From positions 124,001-188,000 of the forward strand of contig PUDQ02000058.1 of assembly GCA_002964805.2 (NCBI GenBank): a stretch of 64,000 bases of DNA, in the 5' to 3' direction. The first letter of the stretch is position 1. The number at the start of each line of letters is the position of its first letter. Shown one piece after another: positions 21,113-32,952 of the stretch. This DNA comes from Trametes villosa. Its lineage: Eukaryota; Basidiomycota; Agaricomycetes; Polyporales; Polyporaceae. The position numbers were made by a program, and so were the translations under genes. A model generated the notes under the pieces. It did no database searches, was not told where the DNA came from, and saw only the letters and a list, made by a program, of their open reading frames with translations.

Positions 21113-24100
21113 ATGTCGTCCTCCTCGACGACCGCATGCTCGCGGTCTCCCTCTCCGTCATCACCCGCAACGCCAGAGGCGTCCGACAACCTAGGACCCA
21201 TCATGAACCAGGAGGATCTCTCTGCTTGGTGCAATTCTCTTCCGGACGCAGAGTTCCTCATGAAAGGCGAAATCAAGTTTGGGCAGCATGGTGTCAAGCG
21301 TGATGGGAATGCTTCATTGGACTTAGAGGATTTGCTGCAGGACCACGTATACGACGAGTGAGTCGCGTCTCGTCAATGAATTCACCTCTGACTGCGCATG
21401 CTGATTGCGTCCAATGAACGCAGTGCGACTCCTGCTGCCCAGCCCGCAACCATGTTCTGCCCTGTGACGAGTCCAACATCATCACCGACCACGGCCCGCA
21501 ATACCCTCTCCATAACCAAGCCGATACCCCCACCTGCCCAAGTACGGAAAGAACCGCCTGCTTTGCAGCGTGTCGTATTTCCCCCAAAGGAATCGTGTTC
21601 AAAGTAAGCTACCCATCTCACCGGCCCTTCCCGTTTGCTTATCGCCGCGCAGCCTCCCCGTATTGTTCCCAAGCCTCCCGGAGAGCGGCACGAAGTCTAG
21701 GGTTGAAACCCAAATCAGGCTCACTGTCGATTTGGCTCACGCGAGTTCTTCGTCGGGAGAGCCTCTGAAATACGACAAGGTCGGCAGCTGGAAATGGCTC
21801 CGGTTACCCAAGGGCACTTCGACGAAGAAGCGGACGCGCAAGGAAGGCAAAGTTGGTCAGTCCGAATGCTTCCGGTTGCGCTTCTTTCTCTCATATCAGA
21901 GCCCAGACGCCTCGTTTGAGGATTCGCTCTATCTCACCACGGACATTACGTGTGCCACGCCCCCTCATACCCGTGTCGCTGCCTGTTCAAGCTGCCAAAC
22001 GCGCGAGGTACGTCACTTATCACCATCGACATCCCCAATGTTCACACTGGTATCAGGCGAAGCGCGTCGCACGCAAGATTGCCGCACGCGTTCGGCCTGC
22101 ACGTTCTGACTCGGACTCTCAAGAAGAACCGCCGGTTATACCGGGAAAGGGCAAGCATGAAGATACCTCCAATATCCTGCAGTTCAATTGCCCGGAGGTG
22201 CTGGACTTCTCTTCTGGCTCGGTCGTACTGCCCCTGCGGATCACCTGCTACTGTCGTCATCATCGAGAGAAGGTAGGGTTCCACCTCCACTTCACGATGC
22301 TCGACCACATGGGTCGGGTTGTCGGGACGGGGACGACGAAGCCCATCATGATCACCGACGATCACAAGAGTACGGGCGTCAGCGCTCAGAAGACGAGCAC
22401 CGAGTTTGGCTCGAAGCTTGATTGGACGGTTGGTGGTACGGAACCTCAAGAGGGCGCTGCTACAAAGCGGAAGAAGGGCCAGACAGCGAACGGGGCGGAA
22501 CGATCGAAGAAACGCGCGAAGCCATACGATGCCAACAACAGGGTATCGAGGCTGAGCCGGCAGAGCAGCAGTGGCAGTCTGCAGTCTCCGTCTGACATGA
22601 CGTCTGCATTCGCGACAAGGTCCTCGTCGCCGATGCAGAACCCGCTACCTCCGCCGCTGCCGACCAACGCATCAAGTCCGCCGATGTCCTTCAGCTTCGC
22701 CAGCCAGCCACCTACGGCATCGTCGCCGTCACCAGCCGACATTCTCGAGAGCGTCGCTTCCACGGCGGTAGCCAGTCCAATGATGCCCGCGTTCGACATG
22801 AATGCGCCGCTGAGCGAGTTCATCAACGCGAGTTTCCAAGCTGACATCCCTATGCCTGACTGCTCCGAACTCAGTTCCCCTGCAATGTCCTTCCCCGACC
22901 CCTCGACCTCACCATTCGCGCATCCACTTCCACCACCGCAACCCCAACCGATGCTGGACCCGATGGCTCTGTCTGTCCCCGCGGCTGCTTCTCTGCCATT
23001 CATGCTGTTCAAGCACGATCCCCCGCCTCCCATCACTCTCCCTTCTCCGAGGATCCATCGTTTGATCCCATCTTCTGGTCCAACGTACGGTGGCATCGAA
23101 GTCACGATCCTCGGGGCGAACTTCCATCCGTCGATGCAGTTGAACTGCGTGTTCGGCGGGGCGGCCTCGACCTCGACGCAGCGCTGGAGCGACAACACGC
23201 TCGTGTGCGTCCTGCCCCCGAGTACGCAACCCGGTTCTGTGCATGTGTGGTTCGAGGGGATACCGAAGGAAGATAACGGGACGCCGCCGTGCTTGTTCAC
23301 ATACACGGACGAGACTGATCGAGCGCTGTAAGTGCACCTTCTGCTCTCGTATGGTACGCGTGCTCATCTCGTTCCAGCATGGAGCTCGCTCTACAGGTCG
23401 TAGGCCTCAAGATGACTGGCAAGATCGAGGACGCTCGCAACATCGCTATGCGCATCGTCGGCAACACTGGTGGTCCTGAACCGGATCCGAGCATGTCCGC
23501 CGGAGGTGCGATGCAGCTGTCCTCGCGAGCGGATCTACCGCGCCATCTCCTCCTGGGTTCCGCAGGCGACAGCGGCGATTTCGAGAAGCTCCTTCTCGAC
23601 TTCCTCTCGGTGCTTGACGTCCCCGTGGACGGCCCATCCGACGCGTCTACGGCTTCTATCTCCAAGCCCACGGCAAGCGGGCAAACGCTTCTGCACCTCG
23701 CGACGCTCGCGAAGTTCCCCGCGCTGGTGAAGTTCCTGCTCGCGCGCGAAATCGACGTCGATGCGCGCGACCAGAACGGCTGCACCGCACTTTACCTCGC
23801 TGCGCTCTCGGACTCTGGCGAGTGTGCTCGCGCCCTCGTAGACGCGGGCGCAGCCCTTGACGTTGTGAACGCCGCCGGGCGGACTCCCGCAGAAGCTGGC
23901 GCTGCCGGTTTCTTCGACTTCATCGCGTCGGAGAGCGAGCGTTCGTCTGAGGACGGCCGCGATGCTGATGAAGACGACGGCGCCTGGGGCGACGTCGAAG
24001 AGGAGTCGGCCGACGAGACCGCACTCCGCGCACCGAAGAGCAGGTCCAGCCGCCGGTCGTCCCACCGCACCCTCAAGCAACGCCCCAGCATCAGCGCGCC

Positions 24101-25071
24101 CGACTCCGACAGCACCGACTCCGACGCCAAGCACCCACCCCTGCCCCTGCCCCTCCCGAGCTCCGCGGAGAAGAAGGCGCTCGCGGCGGTCGACGAGAAG
24201 CAGGCGGCGGCGACGTTCACGGAGACTCTCTACCGCACGCTCGCGCAGCTGCAGCACCCGCAGGGCATGATCCCGCAGCTGCCGCTCCTGCACATGCCGA
24301 ACCTGCCGGGCATGCCCGCGTGGGGCGCGCTCCCGCAGATCCCCGCCGTCTTCCCCGTGCTCGTGCCGATCCAGCAGCTGTGGGGCGAGCGCCGGGCGCG
24401 CGGGGGTGACGACAAGGTTGAGGGCGAGGACGCGGGTGTGGGCGCGGCGCAGCAGCCGTGGCTCGCGATCCCGTCTGCGCAGGACTGGAAGGCGTTCTGG
24501 GAGAAGTGGATGCAGCAGGTGAACCGTGCGACGGACGTGCATGACAACCCGCCGCCGGCGTACACCCCGCGTGAGACTGGCGAGGCGGAGCAGCTCGAGA
24601 AGGAGAATGCCCAGCCGCAGGAGCAAGCCCAGGAGCAGGAGATTGTTGCTACCCCAGCTGCCCCAGCTGCGGCAGAGCCTGAACCTGCGACCGAGCAGCT
24701 CACCGCTATCGAGCGCATCGTTGCTCGTCCGGTCGAGTACCCCGAAGCGCCTATTCCTGAAGAAGAGGTGCAGTTGTATGCCTATAGGCCTACGCGCAAG
24801 CCCGCTCGGCGGGCGCAGAAGAAGCGTACGTCGTACCTCCTCATCCGACTTTGGAGCATGGCAGCTAACATGTCATACAGACGACCGAATGCTGGTCTTG
24901 TTCTGGATCCCGATCCTTCTTGGTGAGTCTTCCTACATCGTTCATCCTAGGGTGAACTTCCCTAACCCGTTGTCTCTAGTTGGCTTTGCGTGGGCGCTCC
25001 TGCAGGCCTTCCGCATTGCGCTGCACGCGACGCGCACCGCGGTCACCCTCAAGGTCGGCCTCCGCGCTTGA
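21113..25071 (+). CDS. MGA2: Mga2/Spt23-like membrane-tethered transcription regulator (IPT/TIG, ankyrin, TM)
   Basis: In yeast, Mga2 and Spt23 are ER-membrane proteins released by proteasomal processing to activate the fatty-acid desaturase gene; the same role here is inference. The N-terminal region starts MSSSSTTACSRSPSPSSP, with SAWCNSLPDAEFLMKGE. The DNA-binding-like region includes VETQIRLTVDLAHA, WKWLRLPKGT and DSLYLTTDITCATPPH, and then VLDFSSGSVVLPLRITCYCR and VGFHLHFTMLDHMGRVVGTG. An IPT/TIG domain (about 23040-23320) carries PSSGPTYGGIEVTILGANF and WFEG. Ankyrin repeats (about 23680-23900) show GQTLLHLATLAKFPALVKFL and GCTALYLAALSDSGECARAL. A single C-terminal membrane segment is split by an intron (MLVLFWIPILVGFAWALLQ). 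The start at 21113 is the first ATG of the conserved exon. About ten exons; the region 21850-22060 has uncertain splice choices. Confidence 0.85.
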
Positions 25072-25503
25072 TTGCGCGGAAGTTATCATTGCTTGGATTA
25101 TCCCGAATGTTCGCTACTGTACGGTATGGTATCTCTCGCACATGTCCCCCTCGTTAAGTATTATCCTACTATCAGGACCGTTTAAAGTGTATCTCTCTCG
25201 CTCCGTACCCTCCCTCCGGCCTCTTTTCTCTATACGCATCTGCAATCCGTGATCCGTGCTGGGCTCCATGGCCATGTATGCGGTTGAATTCGCTGCGGCG
25301 CCACGCTCGTTGATTATCTACCCTCGTTTACCGTCTCGTATCATATGTCCCCTTGAGGCTCCCTGGTGTTTTCGTAGACGCAAAGTGTACTAGCTCCGTG
25401 ACTCGTAATATGATTTATGCTGATTTACAGGGTTGGGAGAAGCGTCGAGATAGAGAGTACGAGCAGAACGAGCAGACACCTCCGAGTGGATGGTAGCTTT
25501 CTC
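25072..25503. other. Convergent intergenic region
   Basis: 3' flanks of the Mga2-like (+) and Rec114-like (-) genes. AT-richer than the surrounding DNA, with no ORF or RNA signal recognised. Confidence 0.6.
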
Positions 25504-27299
25504 TCAGGAAATGCCCACCAGCCCCTTCACCTTCCACATCCCGTCCAAAGCTGTCATCTTCATTCCCCATTGCGAGTATACCTCGTCAGCAGGTCATCCA
25601 GTGCACACAACAGAGGGAGGAAGCGCACCAGGTTCGCAAAGCCTTCCTCGCGGATCACCTCCGCGACAAGCTTCTCAAGTTCTTCCTTCGGGAGCGCGTA
25701 CAACCCGCCGCTGTCTCGCAGGCTTGCAGTGATGTCCGCCACAGGTATGGTATTCCTAGAGAGGGCCGTGCCACTCGGTTCTCTGGCAGCTTCAGGGAGA
25801 GCCGTGCTAACAGTTTCTGTGACGGCTTCAGGTGGTGCCTGCATCGTAGCAACAGCAGATGCAGAAGACCCTGCAACATGGCTGGGAGCCACGGTCTGCG
25901 TGCCCGCCGGAGGCTCAGCAAGAGTCGGGGCACGGGAGACTGCGGTAGGCACTGGTGGTGGCGGCATCAAGTCCGGAGAGCTCGGGCGCAAGCGAGGCAT
26001 GGGCGGCGGCGAAGAGCTGGAGTGCGGGAAGGACGAGCTCGGGAGCGAGGTGTCGCTGGACCCGCTGTGTGCGAGGGCGGTCGCAGAGGGCTGGATTTGC
26101 GGAGGGCGTGCGATGGTGCTGGATTGGGCTATAGCAGAAGCAGCTGGAGTAGCTGGAGTGGGAGCATAGTCCGGAACAGGAGCAGAAGCGGGAGCAGAAA
26201 TAGAGACAGCGACATGAGCAGAAGATTGAGGATAGGCGGCGGTGGGAACGGGGGCAGCAGCGTAGACAGCAGTAGGGGCGGAAGCGGGAGCGGCGCCAGA
26301 CGATGGACCAGACGATGACGAAGAGGAGCGGTGCGCAACAGCAGACGACGGACGAGACGAGCTATATGCGTCGTCGCGAGAAGAGGCAAAACCAGAACCA
26401 GACGAATAGGCGGGCGAGATTGAGGTAGAGCGGGCTAGCGGGGCTTGAGTAGCGTACGGTGTGGGCGGCGGAGCGTCCCAGTTCGAAGTGGACTTGGTCA
26501 GAGTGGAAAACGACGGGAGCGTCGTGCCCGTCCGTCTGATCCCGGGTGGAGGGTCATGTTCTGGCGCGGGCACCATCGTCGCGGACTGCCTGAGAGACGA
26601 CCCGGCGGGCGGACGGACTGGCGAGGGTGCTGACATCTGTGAGCTCCCTTGAACACCGGGTCCACCAAGTGTCGTGGAAGCGCGCTGGATGCCTCGAGGA
26701 GGCGGCGGAGCATTCGCCTTGCACGGGCAGATGAAGCGGATTGACTCTATGAATGTCGACGCAGACGACGCGCTGTCGAACACCACTTGGAAGCGGCGGT
26801 ATTGCTATCAGACGTAGTTAGACCCGGTATGCGGCATGATGAAGGCGCATATAGCCTACTGGTGTGGTGCCATGGGGCGCGACACGAGGGTGTTGGTAGC
26901 GTATGCCGACTACCGCCTCCTGGTAGACCGCCTTGAGAGGCATGCCCTGCGGTGCTTGCAGGGAGGGCATGGAGGAGTACGAGACCAGGTCGAGGTCTTC
27001 CTATATGCGCGAGAAAAATCAGCATCTGGTGTGAATGCTCCATTAAACTACCGTACGAAGACGACTTCACGCTGGTCGACGTCCATGGAGTCCAGTCCCG
27101 CACTGAACATCCAGGTGATCTTGAGACGGTAAGACTCCAAATGCCCGTCAAAGGCCTTCCGAGTGTCCATGGTGAGCCTGATCACTGGGTTGACGAAATG
27201 CTGCCATTGGAGCTCTCCTTGTTCTGGTGTGGCCTGGTTATATGCTCGCGAATACTTCGTGAGATCATACGTTGTCGTCGTTGTAGTTGAGAGCGACAT
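25504..27299 (-). CDS. REC114: Rec114/Rec7-like meiotic double-strand-break protein
   Basis: Rec114 with Mei4 forms condensates that promote Spo11 cleavage in meiosis (family knowledge). Exon 1 (27299 to about 27050) starts MSLSTTTTTTYDLTKYSRAY and contains LRLTMDTR-type and YRLKITWMFSAG strands, as in the N-terminal PH-like domain. Exon 2 gives LDLVSYSSMPSLQAPQG and the third starts YRRFQVVFDSASSASTFIES, the last strand and helix of that domain. A ~300-residue low-complexity region rich in Ser/Ala/Pro follows. The C-terminus has LPKEELEKLVAEVIREEGFA; an intron of ~70 bp (donor GTGCGC, acceptor just before the MTALDG codons) then joins LDGMWKVKGLVGIS. The short paired C-terminal helices fit the Mei4-binding part of Rec114. 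Without the last intron the frame ends at 25560. The assignment rests on layout and short motifs only. Confidence 0.6.
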
Positions 27300-27916
27300 G
27301 TCGAGCAGGTGACTCTGAAGAGCTGGGGGGGTGGTGGAAGTCGGGAACAAGAAGCAGGCGCTTCACCAACCCCTCTAAGAGAATAGCAGGGCGTAAGGAA
27401 CCTGGCATTCTCAACTTTGAGCCTCTTATACTCACGAAAGAGCCGTGTTATCTCTGTCATTCGATACGGACGTCGATTGCATCGGTGTGCGGAGAGTCTC
27501 GAGTGAGTGGGAAGATGGAAAGGTGCGTCAATCGGTGGCGCCCGGGCCGCGCCTCTACAGCTAGCAACACTACTTGGATGCGAACTTGGAGTATACTTTC
27601 AACACCTCCGGTCTCTTCAAAGCTTCAAGGGTTATTCAGCTTCGCCCCCCTACCCTGTGTATTTTACTCGCGCTCGTCTGGCGTGCTGGCCCCACTGCTA
27701 AACATCTGCTCTTACTACTGTGCGCGGTGTATTCTTGAACGTCGGCGAGCTCCACGCGCGCGAAGACAGGAGCCGTTCGTGCCGCAAATCTGCCTGGCCG
27801 GCATCGTGCCGTTCCCCGCACTTCTCCAGGCCTCTCCGCCGTGCATCTCTCTATCACGGTCTCCTCCCACCACCACCACATCCCCGCAGGACCTGTGCAG
27901 CCCCCGCACATGCAGG
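27300..27916. other. Divergent intergenic region
   Basis: Separates the Rec114-like gene (-) and the PA-TM-RING gene (+). Contains no recognisable gene. The plus-strand frame is open upstream of 27917 as far as 27287, but the family N-terminus and signal sequence begin at 27917. Confidence 0.5.
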
Positions 27917-30436
27917 ATGCGTCTCTCTGGGCTTGACATCCGATCCGCGCTGGGCTCCGGCTGTGGTTCCACGTTCGGCGGAAGTGGGCTTAGGCTCGGA
28001 ATGCTGCTGCACTGGGCCACTATCGCTACTGTGACCGCCTTCTTCGCCACCTGGCCGACGCCTGCGCAGGCGTACATCCCCGCGCAGGGGACGAACGAGA
28101 CGGGCGTCGCGCAGGCCGCCGGGCTGAACCTCACCGATGTGTCGCGCATCAGCCTGCAGTGGTTCCCGATGGGCTCGTACTCGGAGACGGTGTCCTATCA
28201 GTTGGTGGGCGCAGATAGCACTGGGATCAGCAAGGTACGCTGCTCGGTTCATGTTTGAACGCGATGTGAGCGAAGGCTGCAGAGGAGCATGTCACGAGAC
28301 TGTTGATTGGTCTTGTGGTGGATGCTCGCTCCGAGATGTATCGAGTGTTGCACAGCGGTTACAGAGGGAGTAAGTCGGGTTACGTGCAACATAAGCGACA
28401 TTCGTTGTGCTGGTTAAGCTACTGGGTACGGACGGGTGAAGGACTGAGATTTCCCGTGATCGTTCCACTACCTCTACGCTGAATGTCGTCCGCCAAGTAT
28501 CGGGGTGCTCATGCTCTGAACCCCCTAGGGCGCGTTGGTACACTTCTCCGAGGACAAATTGCACAACGATACAAGTGAGTTAGTTGTTGCAGAGGACCAT
28601 GGTGCAGCTCATCGTCAATACACTTTTTGAATAGGCGGGACCCCCTGGATTGCCCTCGTCTCGTGCGACGCCAACTCCACCAACGCCTCCATGGAGGACG
28701 ACATCTTCACCCTCGCGCGCGACCGAGGAGCTGTAGCCGCAGTACGCCACTTCCCTTGTTCCCCCGCGCCCTGCCGCGTAACTCACCCACTCGTCCTCCC
28801 TTGTCCCCGCCCGCCATTCTTAGCTCCTGTACTCGCTCCAGTCGGTCACATGCATCATCAACACCGAGTATTCGAACCCCGCAAAGTTCGACCAGGTCAT
28901 GGACATCTTCGCCACCCAGGCTCTCACGTCCTCGCAGTGCGCGCTCTCTCCGTTCCCGCCACCGCGCCGCACGCTCACCATCATCTCTGTCCCCGCAGGC
29001 TGATCGAGGACCAGTTCGTAAACAGCTCGTCGTCGAAGTACTACTGGTTCAGCGCGTCGCTCCTGAACGACTCCTCGGACGCCATCCAGACCGCGATCAG
29101 CACGCACGCGATGCCGACGCCCGGGTACCTGTTCGCGACGCTCGCTGCGTGGAACGCGACCGACAATAGCACCGACACCGGGACGGCGACCAGCGTTGAT
29201 AACGGGTCCGGCGGTGCGCCCCCGGACAAGAACACTAACACCAGTCTCGCGATGTGCGTTTCGTCTGTGTAGTGCTGTCCTTCTACGGGAGACTCACCCC
29301 TGCTCAGGATCATCCTCTATGCTATCACGGGCTGCGTCTCCGCGCTCTTCTGCGTGGTCATCATCTCCGGCGTGCGTACTCTCCTCTTCGTCCACGTAGG
29401 CTATGGTCTTACGACCCCCCGGTATTTACAGGCGATCAGGGCCATCCGCCATCCCGAGCGATACGGCCCCCGCTCCGCAGGCACCGACGGGTTCGGCGGG
29501 ACAACAGGCGGGTTCGGGCCCCAGAGCCGCGCGCGCGGCCTCACCCGCGCGATCCTCGACACCTTCCCCGTCGTCAAGTTCGGGCGCGCGGACGCGCCCC
29601 CCGAAGCCGCGCCCACGCCTGCGAAGGACATCGAGAGCGTGGGCACGGCGGACATGCCGTACACGTCTAGGGACACGAAAACTCCTGTCGACGCGCAGGG
29701 CGTCGAGCTCGAGCTGCGCGAGTGGCAGATTGCCGCCAGCCAGCTCGAGTCGGACAGCAAGCCGCGGCTCGGGGACGACGGGGATGGTGACGGGCACAGG
29801 GACGGGCGTGGGGACACGTTCGCTGCGCTCCCCACGCTCCGCCACAGCGCCCGCGCGGACGCAGAGGACGAAGAGGAGGACCCGTCGAAGCGTGCGAGCT
29901 CGTCGTCGCACGTCCCCCCAGTCGTCCCACGCCCACCGAAGCGGCCGGTGCACGCGGGCGCGGTGGGCGAGCGGGACGTGGTGCCGGACGCGATCGGGCG
30001 CGAGACGTGCCCGATCTGCATCGTCGACTTCGAGGAGGGCGACGACCTGCGCGTGCTGCCGTGCGAGGGCCACCACCGGTTCCACCAGGAGTGCGTCGAC
30101 CAGTGGCTGCTCGAGCTCTCGAGCAGCTGTCCGCTGTGCAGGCAGGGTGCGTCCCCCTTTACCTCTGTGCCTTTGTTTCGTATATCAGAAGCTCACACGA
30201 CGCACCGGATAGACTTCCACGCGTTGCAGACGATGATGGCGGCGAGCGACGAGGGCGAGCACCTCGAGCCGCCGCACTTCCCGGGGGCGGCGCGTCCGCT
30301 ATCCACTGCGGCCGCGCGCTTCTCGCGCTACCTCAAGTTTGCGCGGAGGCGGCGGCAGCGCCATGGGCGCGGGGACTCGGGCGAGTTCGACGCGGCGAAC
30401 CGGCCGATGTCGGTCGCAGAGGAGCCGGCGATGTGA
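27917..30436 (+). CDS. PA-TM-RING-type E3 ubiquitin ligase
   Basis: The N-terminus has a long hydrophobic signal or anchor (LGMLLHWATIATVTAFFATW) followed by PAQAYIPAQG. The lumenal region is rich in N-glycosylation sequons and contains a protease-associated-like segment (WIALVSCDANSTN, DIFTLARDRGAVAALLYSQS). After LFATLAAWNATDN comes a transmembrane helix (IILYAITGCVSALFCVVIIS) and a long cytosolic region. Near 30000-30150 lies a RING-H2 finger: CPICIVDFEEGDDLRVLPC, then HRFHQECVDQWLL and CPLCRQ, with the expected Cys/His order. The tail (DFHALQTMMAASDE; ARFSRYLKFARRRRQRH) is basic. PA-TM-RING ligases ubiquitinate membrane cargo in the endosomal or vacuolar system. Exon 1 ends at the ISK codons near 28234 and is followed by an unusually long intron (about 300 bp) for this window. 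Confidence 0.87.
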
Positions 30437-31046
30437 GTGGGTGACGCAGTGGGGAGCCTGGGCGTGTACGATAAGCGTGTGTGGGCGACTTCGTGCGACT
30501 TCGAGATGTATGGGTGGGAAGCCGGAACGGATGGATGGGCGGATGGATAGGGCGTCGTCTGGCGATGTGTTGGTGTTCCTGCGGCCTGGGGGTGGACAAC
30601 GTCTAGGCTGGAGGGGCGCGGCATCGTGTTGATCGGCGCTGGACGTGTATCGATAGTTGCAGTATCCTCTCTTGCTTTGCTGCCGTCAGTTATGAGCTCA
30701 GTTACGATATGTAATGCGCGTAAATCACGAATTCTCATGACACAAGCCTCGCCTCCCTTGCGCTATCGCATTGCGACCAGCCTGTTGTGGGAGCCTCCGG
30801 GCTCCTACCATAGAGTGGCGCAGGACTTCGAAGTACAAGCATACAAATGTGCGTGCATGTGATACCACCGGTATGTCGCTCCACGTACGCCTGGGCCAGA
30901 ACACGTCGCACGACACAAAGCACGCCTGATGGCGACGGCCGCGCTGGTCGACTGCGCTGGACAGCCCAGAGCAGAATGGCCGGGCGTTGCGGGTGGGATC
31001 GATAGCAGACGTCACCGAGCAGTCTCCAGGACACACCGACGCGCAC

Positions 31047-31059
31047 TGACGTCACCCCT
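31047..31059 (+). promoter_or_regulatory. CRE palindrome fused to a stress element (STRE)
   Basis: The perfect CRE/ATF palindrome TGACGTCA (31047-31054) is followed immediately by CCCCT, the complement of the AGGGG stress element. It lies about 370 bp upstream of the Hsp9/Hsp12 start codon. ATF/CREB factors and Msn2/4-type zinc-finger factors drive such genes in other fungi; the role here is inference. Confidence 0.45.
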
Positions 31060-31290
31060 TGGCGGCCGAGTGCGGAAGGTGCCGGCCCAAAAGAGGCAGG
31101 TGCTGTGGTACGACGCGCGTCATCTGACCGCGACGCGTCCCGTCGCTGGAGTCAATCAGCGAGTGGGTCCCCCCGAGGAGGGAACGATGACGCGGTGCGG
31201 TGCTCCCCAGCGTCATACCGGCCCATCCTTGCTGCGACGCAGGCACCACCGCCCACTCCGCCCATGCACCCGCGCACGCAACTCGGCGCT

Positions 31291-31316
31291 AGGGGCGGGC
31301 GGGCGTGGTATAAGAG
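31291..31316 (+). promoter_or_regulatory. STRE and TATA box of the Hsp9/Hsp12 gene
   Basis: AGGGG (31291-31295) lies about 14 bp before TATAAGAG (31309-31316), which is 113 bp upstream of the ATG at 31422. The pairing is typical of stress-inducible TATA promoters. Confidence 0.5.
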
Positions 31317-31421
31317 GAAGGGCGGATGCGCTGAGGGAGAGCATCAACAGTTACGACTCTCTACGACTACCACATCCTCTCTTAACCACCCTCACCACCA
31401 CCACTTTCTACTACTATCACC

Positions 31422-31800
31422 ATGTCCGACGCCGGCCGCCAGAGCTTCACCGACAAGGCCACCGCCGCCCTCAAGGTCAGTTCGCTTTACGGCAATTTAT
31501 ACGGCTCGGTTGACTGACGCCCCGCCTCCACAGCCCGACTCTGAGAAGTCGACCACCGAGCACCTCGGTGACAAGTTCAAGGGCAAGACCGACTCTGCTG
31601 CCTCCACGCTCGAGCCCCAGGGCGAGAAGTCCACCTCGCAGCGTGTCGGCGACACCCTCAGCTCCAACTCTAACAACGACCAGGTATGTGGCTTTCTCCG
31701 CATGGACCAGCGGCCCCTTTGCTGACCTCCACTCTTCCAGCCCTCGCTCGCCCAGAAGGCGAAGAACGCTGTTGGCCTCGGCGGCAACAACAACGTCTGA
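31422..31800 (+). CDS. HSP12: Hsp9/Hsp12 family small heat-shock protein (copy 1)
   Basis: Three exons (31422-31475, 31534-31683, 31741-31800) encode 87 residues. The N-terminus MSDAGRQSFTDKATAALKPD and the repeated pattern EKSTTEHLGDKFKGKTDSAA / EKSTSQRVGDTLSS are diagnostic of the Hsp9/Hsp12 family. These are soluble, intrinsically disordered proteins that fold on and stabilise membranes during heat, osmotic and stationary-phase stress. The end is LAQKAKNAVGLGGNNNV. Upstream motifs (CRE, STRE, TATA) fit strong stress induction. A second copy lies at 48275-48714. Confidence 0.95.
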
Positions 31801-31957
31801 GTTCGATGATTGAAGGACAACATATAACGGCATCTGTATCATCATTGTATTGCGGAATGTATAATTGATCTACGCATCGATTTCCCCGGACATCTTCTAC
31901 CGTGTGCATGTTTTCTCTTTCGTACTTCTTTCGTGCAATTTGCAAGGGGTATGAGAG

Positions 31958-32470
31958 TTGACGTTGGACTGTCCCGCGTGCGATTTGGAAGAGCTCGAAC
32001 TCGAGTTCGAAGGAGACGAGCGGGAAATAGAGCTTTTCACAATGATTCCCCGCGTTTTCCCCAATCTTGTTAAGCTGACCGTTATCCGGTATCGGAAATG
32101 GGGTGCTCCAGATGTACTATCCGTGGTGAGTCGCCTATCACTCAGGTCGCTGTCTCTTCCAGAACACGCTGACGATGAATCTTTCAAAGCTCGGGATAGG
32201 CGAGGCGCTAGCACCCTTGGACTCAACGCTGACCGCTTTGTACCTCTTCATGATATGGACTTCAAGGTCGCCCCTCACCCTTTCGCGATATTCAACGAAT
32301 AATTGAGACCGCTGTCGAGGAATTCGAGAGGCTCGATGCGACATCGCTGCGCGCCGCAAACATCCTTGCACAAGAACTGAGTCGCTCCCTTGAAACCCTG
32401 TGCATACTGCAACGACGCGACAGCAGGAACTTCTGGGACTCGTTCAGTACATATCACGCGTACAGCGAAC
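31958..32470 (+). pseudogene. 5'-truncated F-box/LRR-like pseudogene
   Basis: Homologous to the C-terminal third of the intact gene at 32953-34764. The first piece reads LEELELEFEGDEREIELF and IPRVFPNLVKLTVIRYRKWG (compare LEELELEFEEDEYDTELF and FPDLVKLTIFRYRKWG). It is followed by an intron-like gap and GIGEALAPLDSTLT, DFKVAPHPFAIFNE. An in-frame stop follows FNE at about 32302. Beyond it, further similarity (ILAQELSRSLETLCILQRRD) is still visible in another frame. The F-box part is missing altogether. It looks like a decayed tandem copy. Confidence 0.8.
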
Positions 32471-32952
32471 GCCGTGTATACTATCAGGCAGGATTCCAGG
32501 CATGCCTCCTTGGTACTACTGACATGTAGGCAGATATTGACATTAGTGTCGCAGAGGGGAAGAAGAGCTTGGCCCTCCTTACTTCGAGCACTTCCATGAA
32601 CATTACGCTGCTGGTGATCGGTAACTTCGAGACGTACATTTTCTTTATAGCGGCTTCCTGATGGCGAGGACTTACTACCACGAATATCTGCCATGCTATT
32701 ACTTTTCGTTGCCAATATCAGCCGTGTCCTCATGGCAAATATAGTACCGCGTTCAAATTACTCGAAAGTATCATGATCGCGACCGCCTGCCCTCGTCAGC
32801 CCATTGAGTGACTGTTGCGACGATCGTAGTAGACGCCAGGTTGTGCTTGAGCGCTTCCTCTCAAACGCTGCGCCACGGTGCCACCCATGGCCACTGACAC
32901 TAGCACTGCTTCCTTCCGCCCTCTCTCTCGATACTCTTCGCACACAGCACCG
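32471..32952. other. Intergenic region in the F-box array
   Basis: Between the pseudogene and the first intact F-box-like gene. No other gene recognised; it includes that gene's promoter. Confidence 0.5.

Larger units (their letters stand above)
30437..31421. other. Intergenic region with the Hsp9/Hsp12 promoter
   Basis: No gene is supported. The right third carries stress-type promoter motifs, listed separately. Confidence 0.6.

Noticed and set aside
23535..24626. Minus-strand ORF of 363 codons, Arg/Leu-rich
   Set aside because: Antisense shadow of the ankyrin and linker exons of the Mga2-like gene; no family signature.
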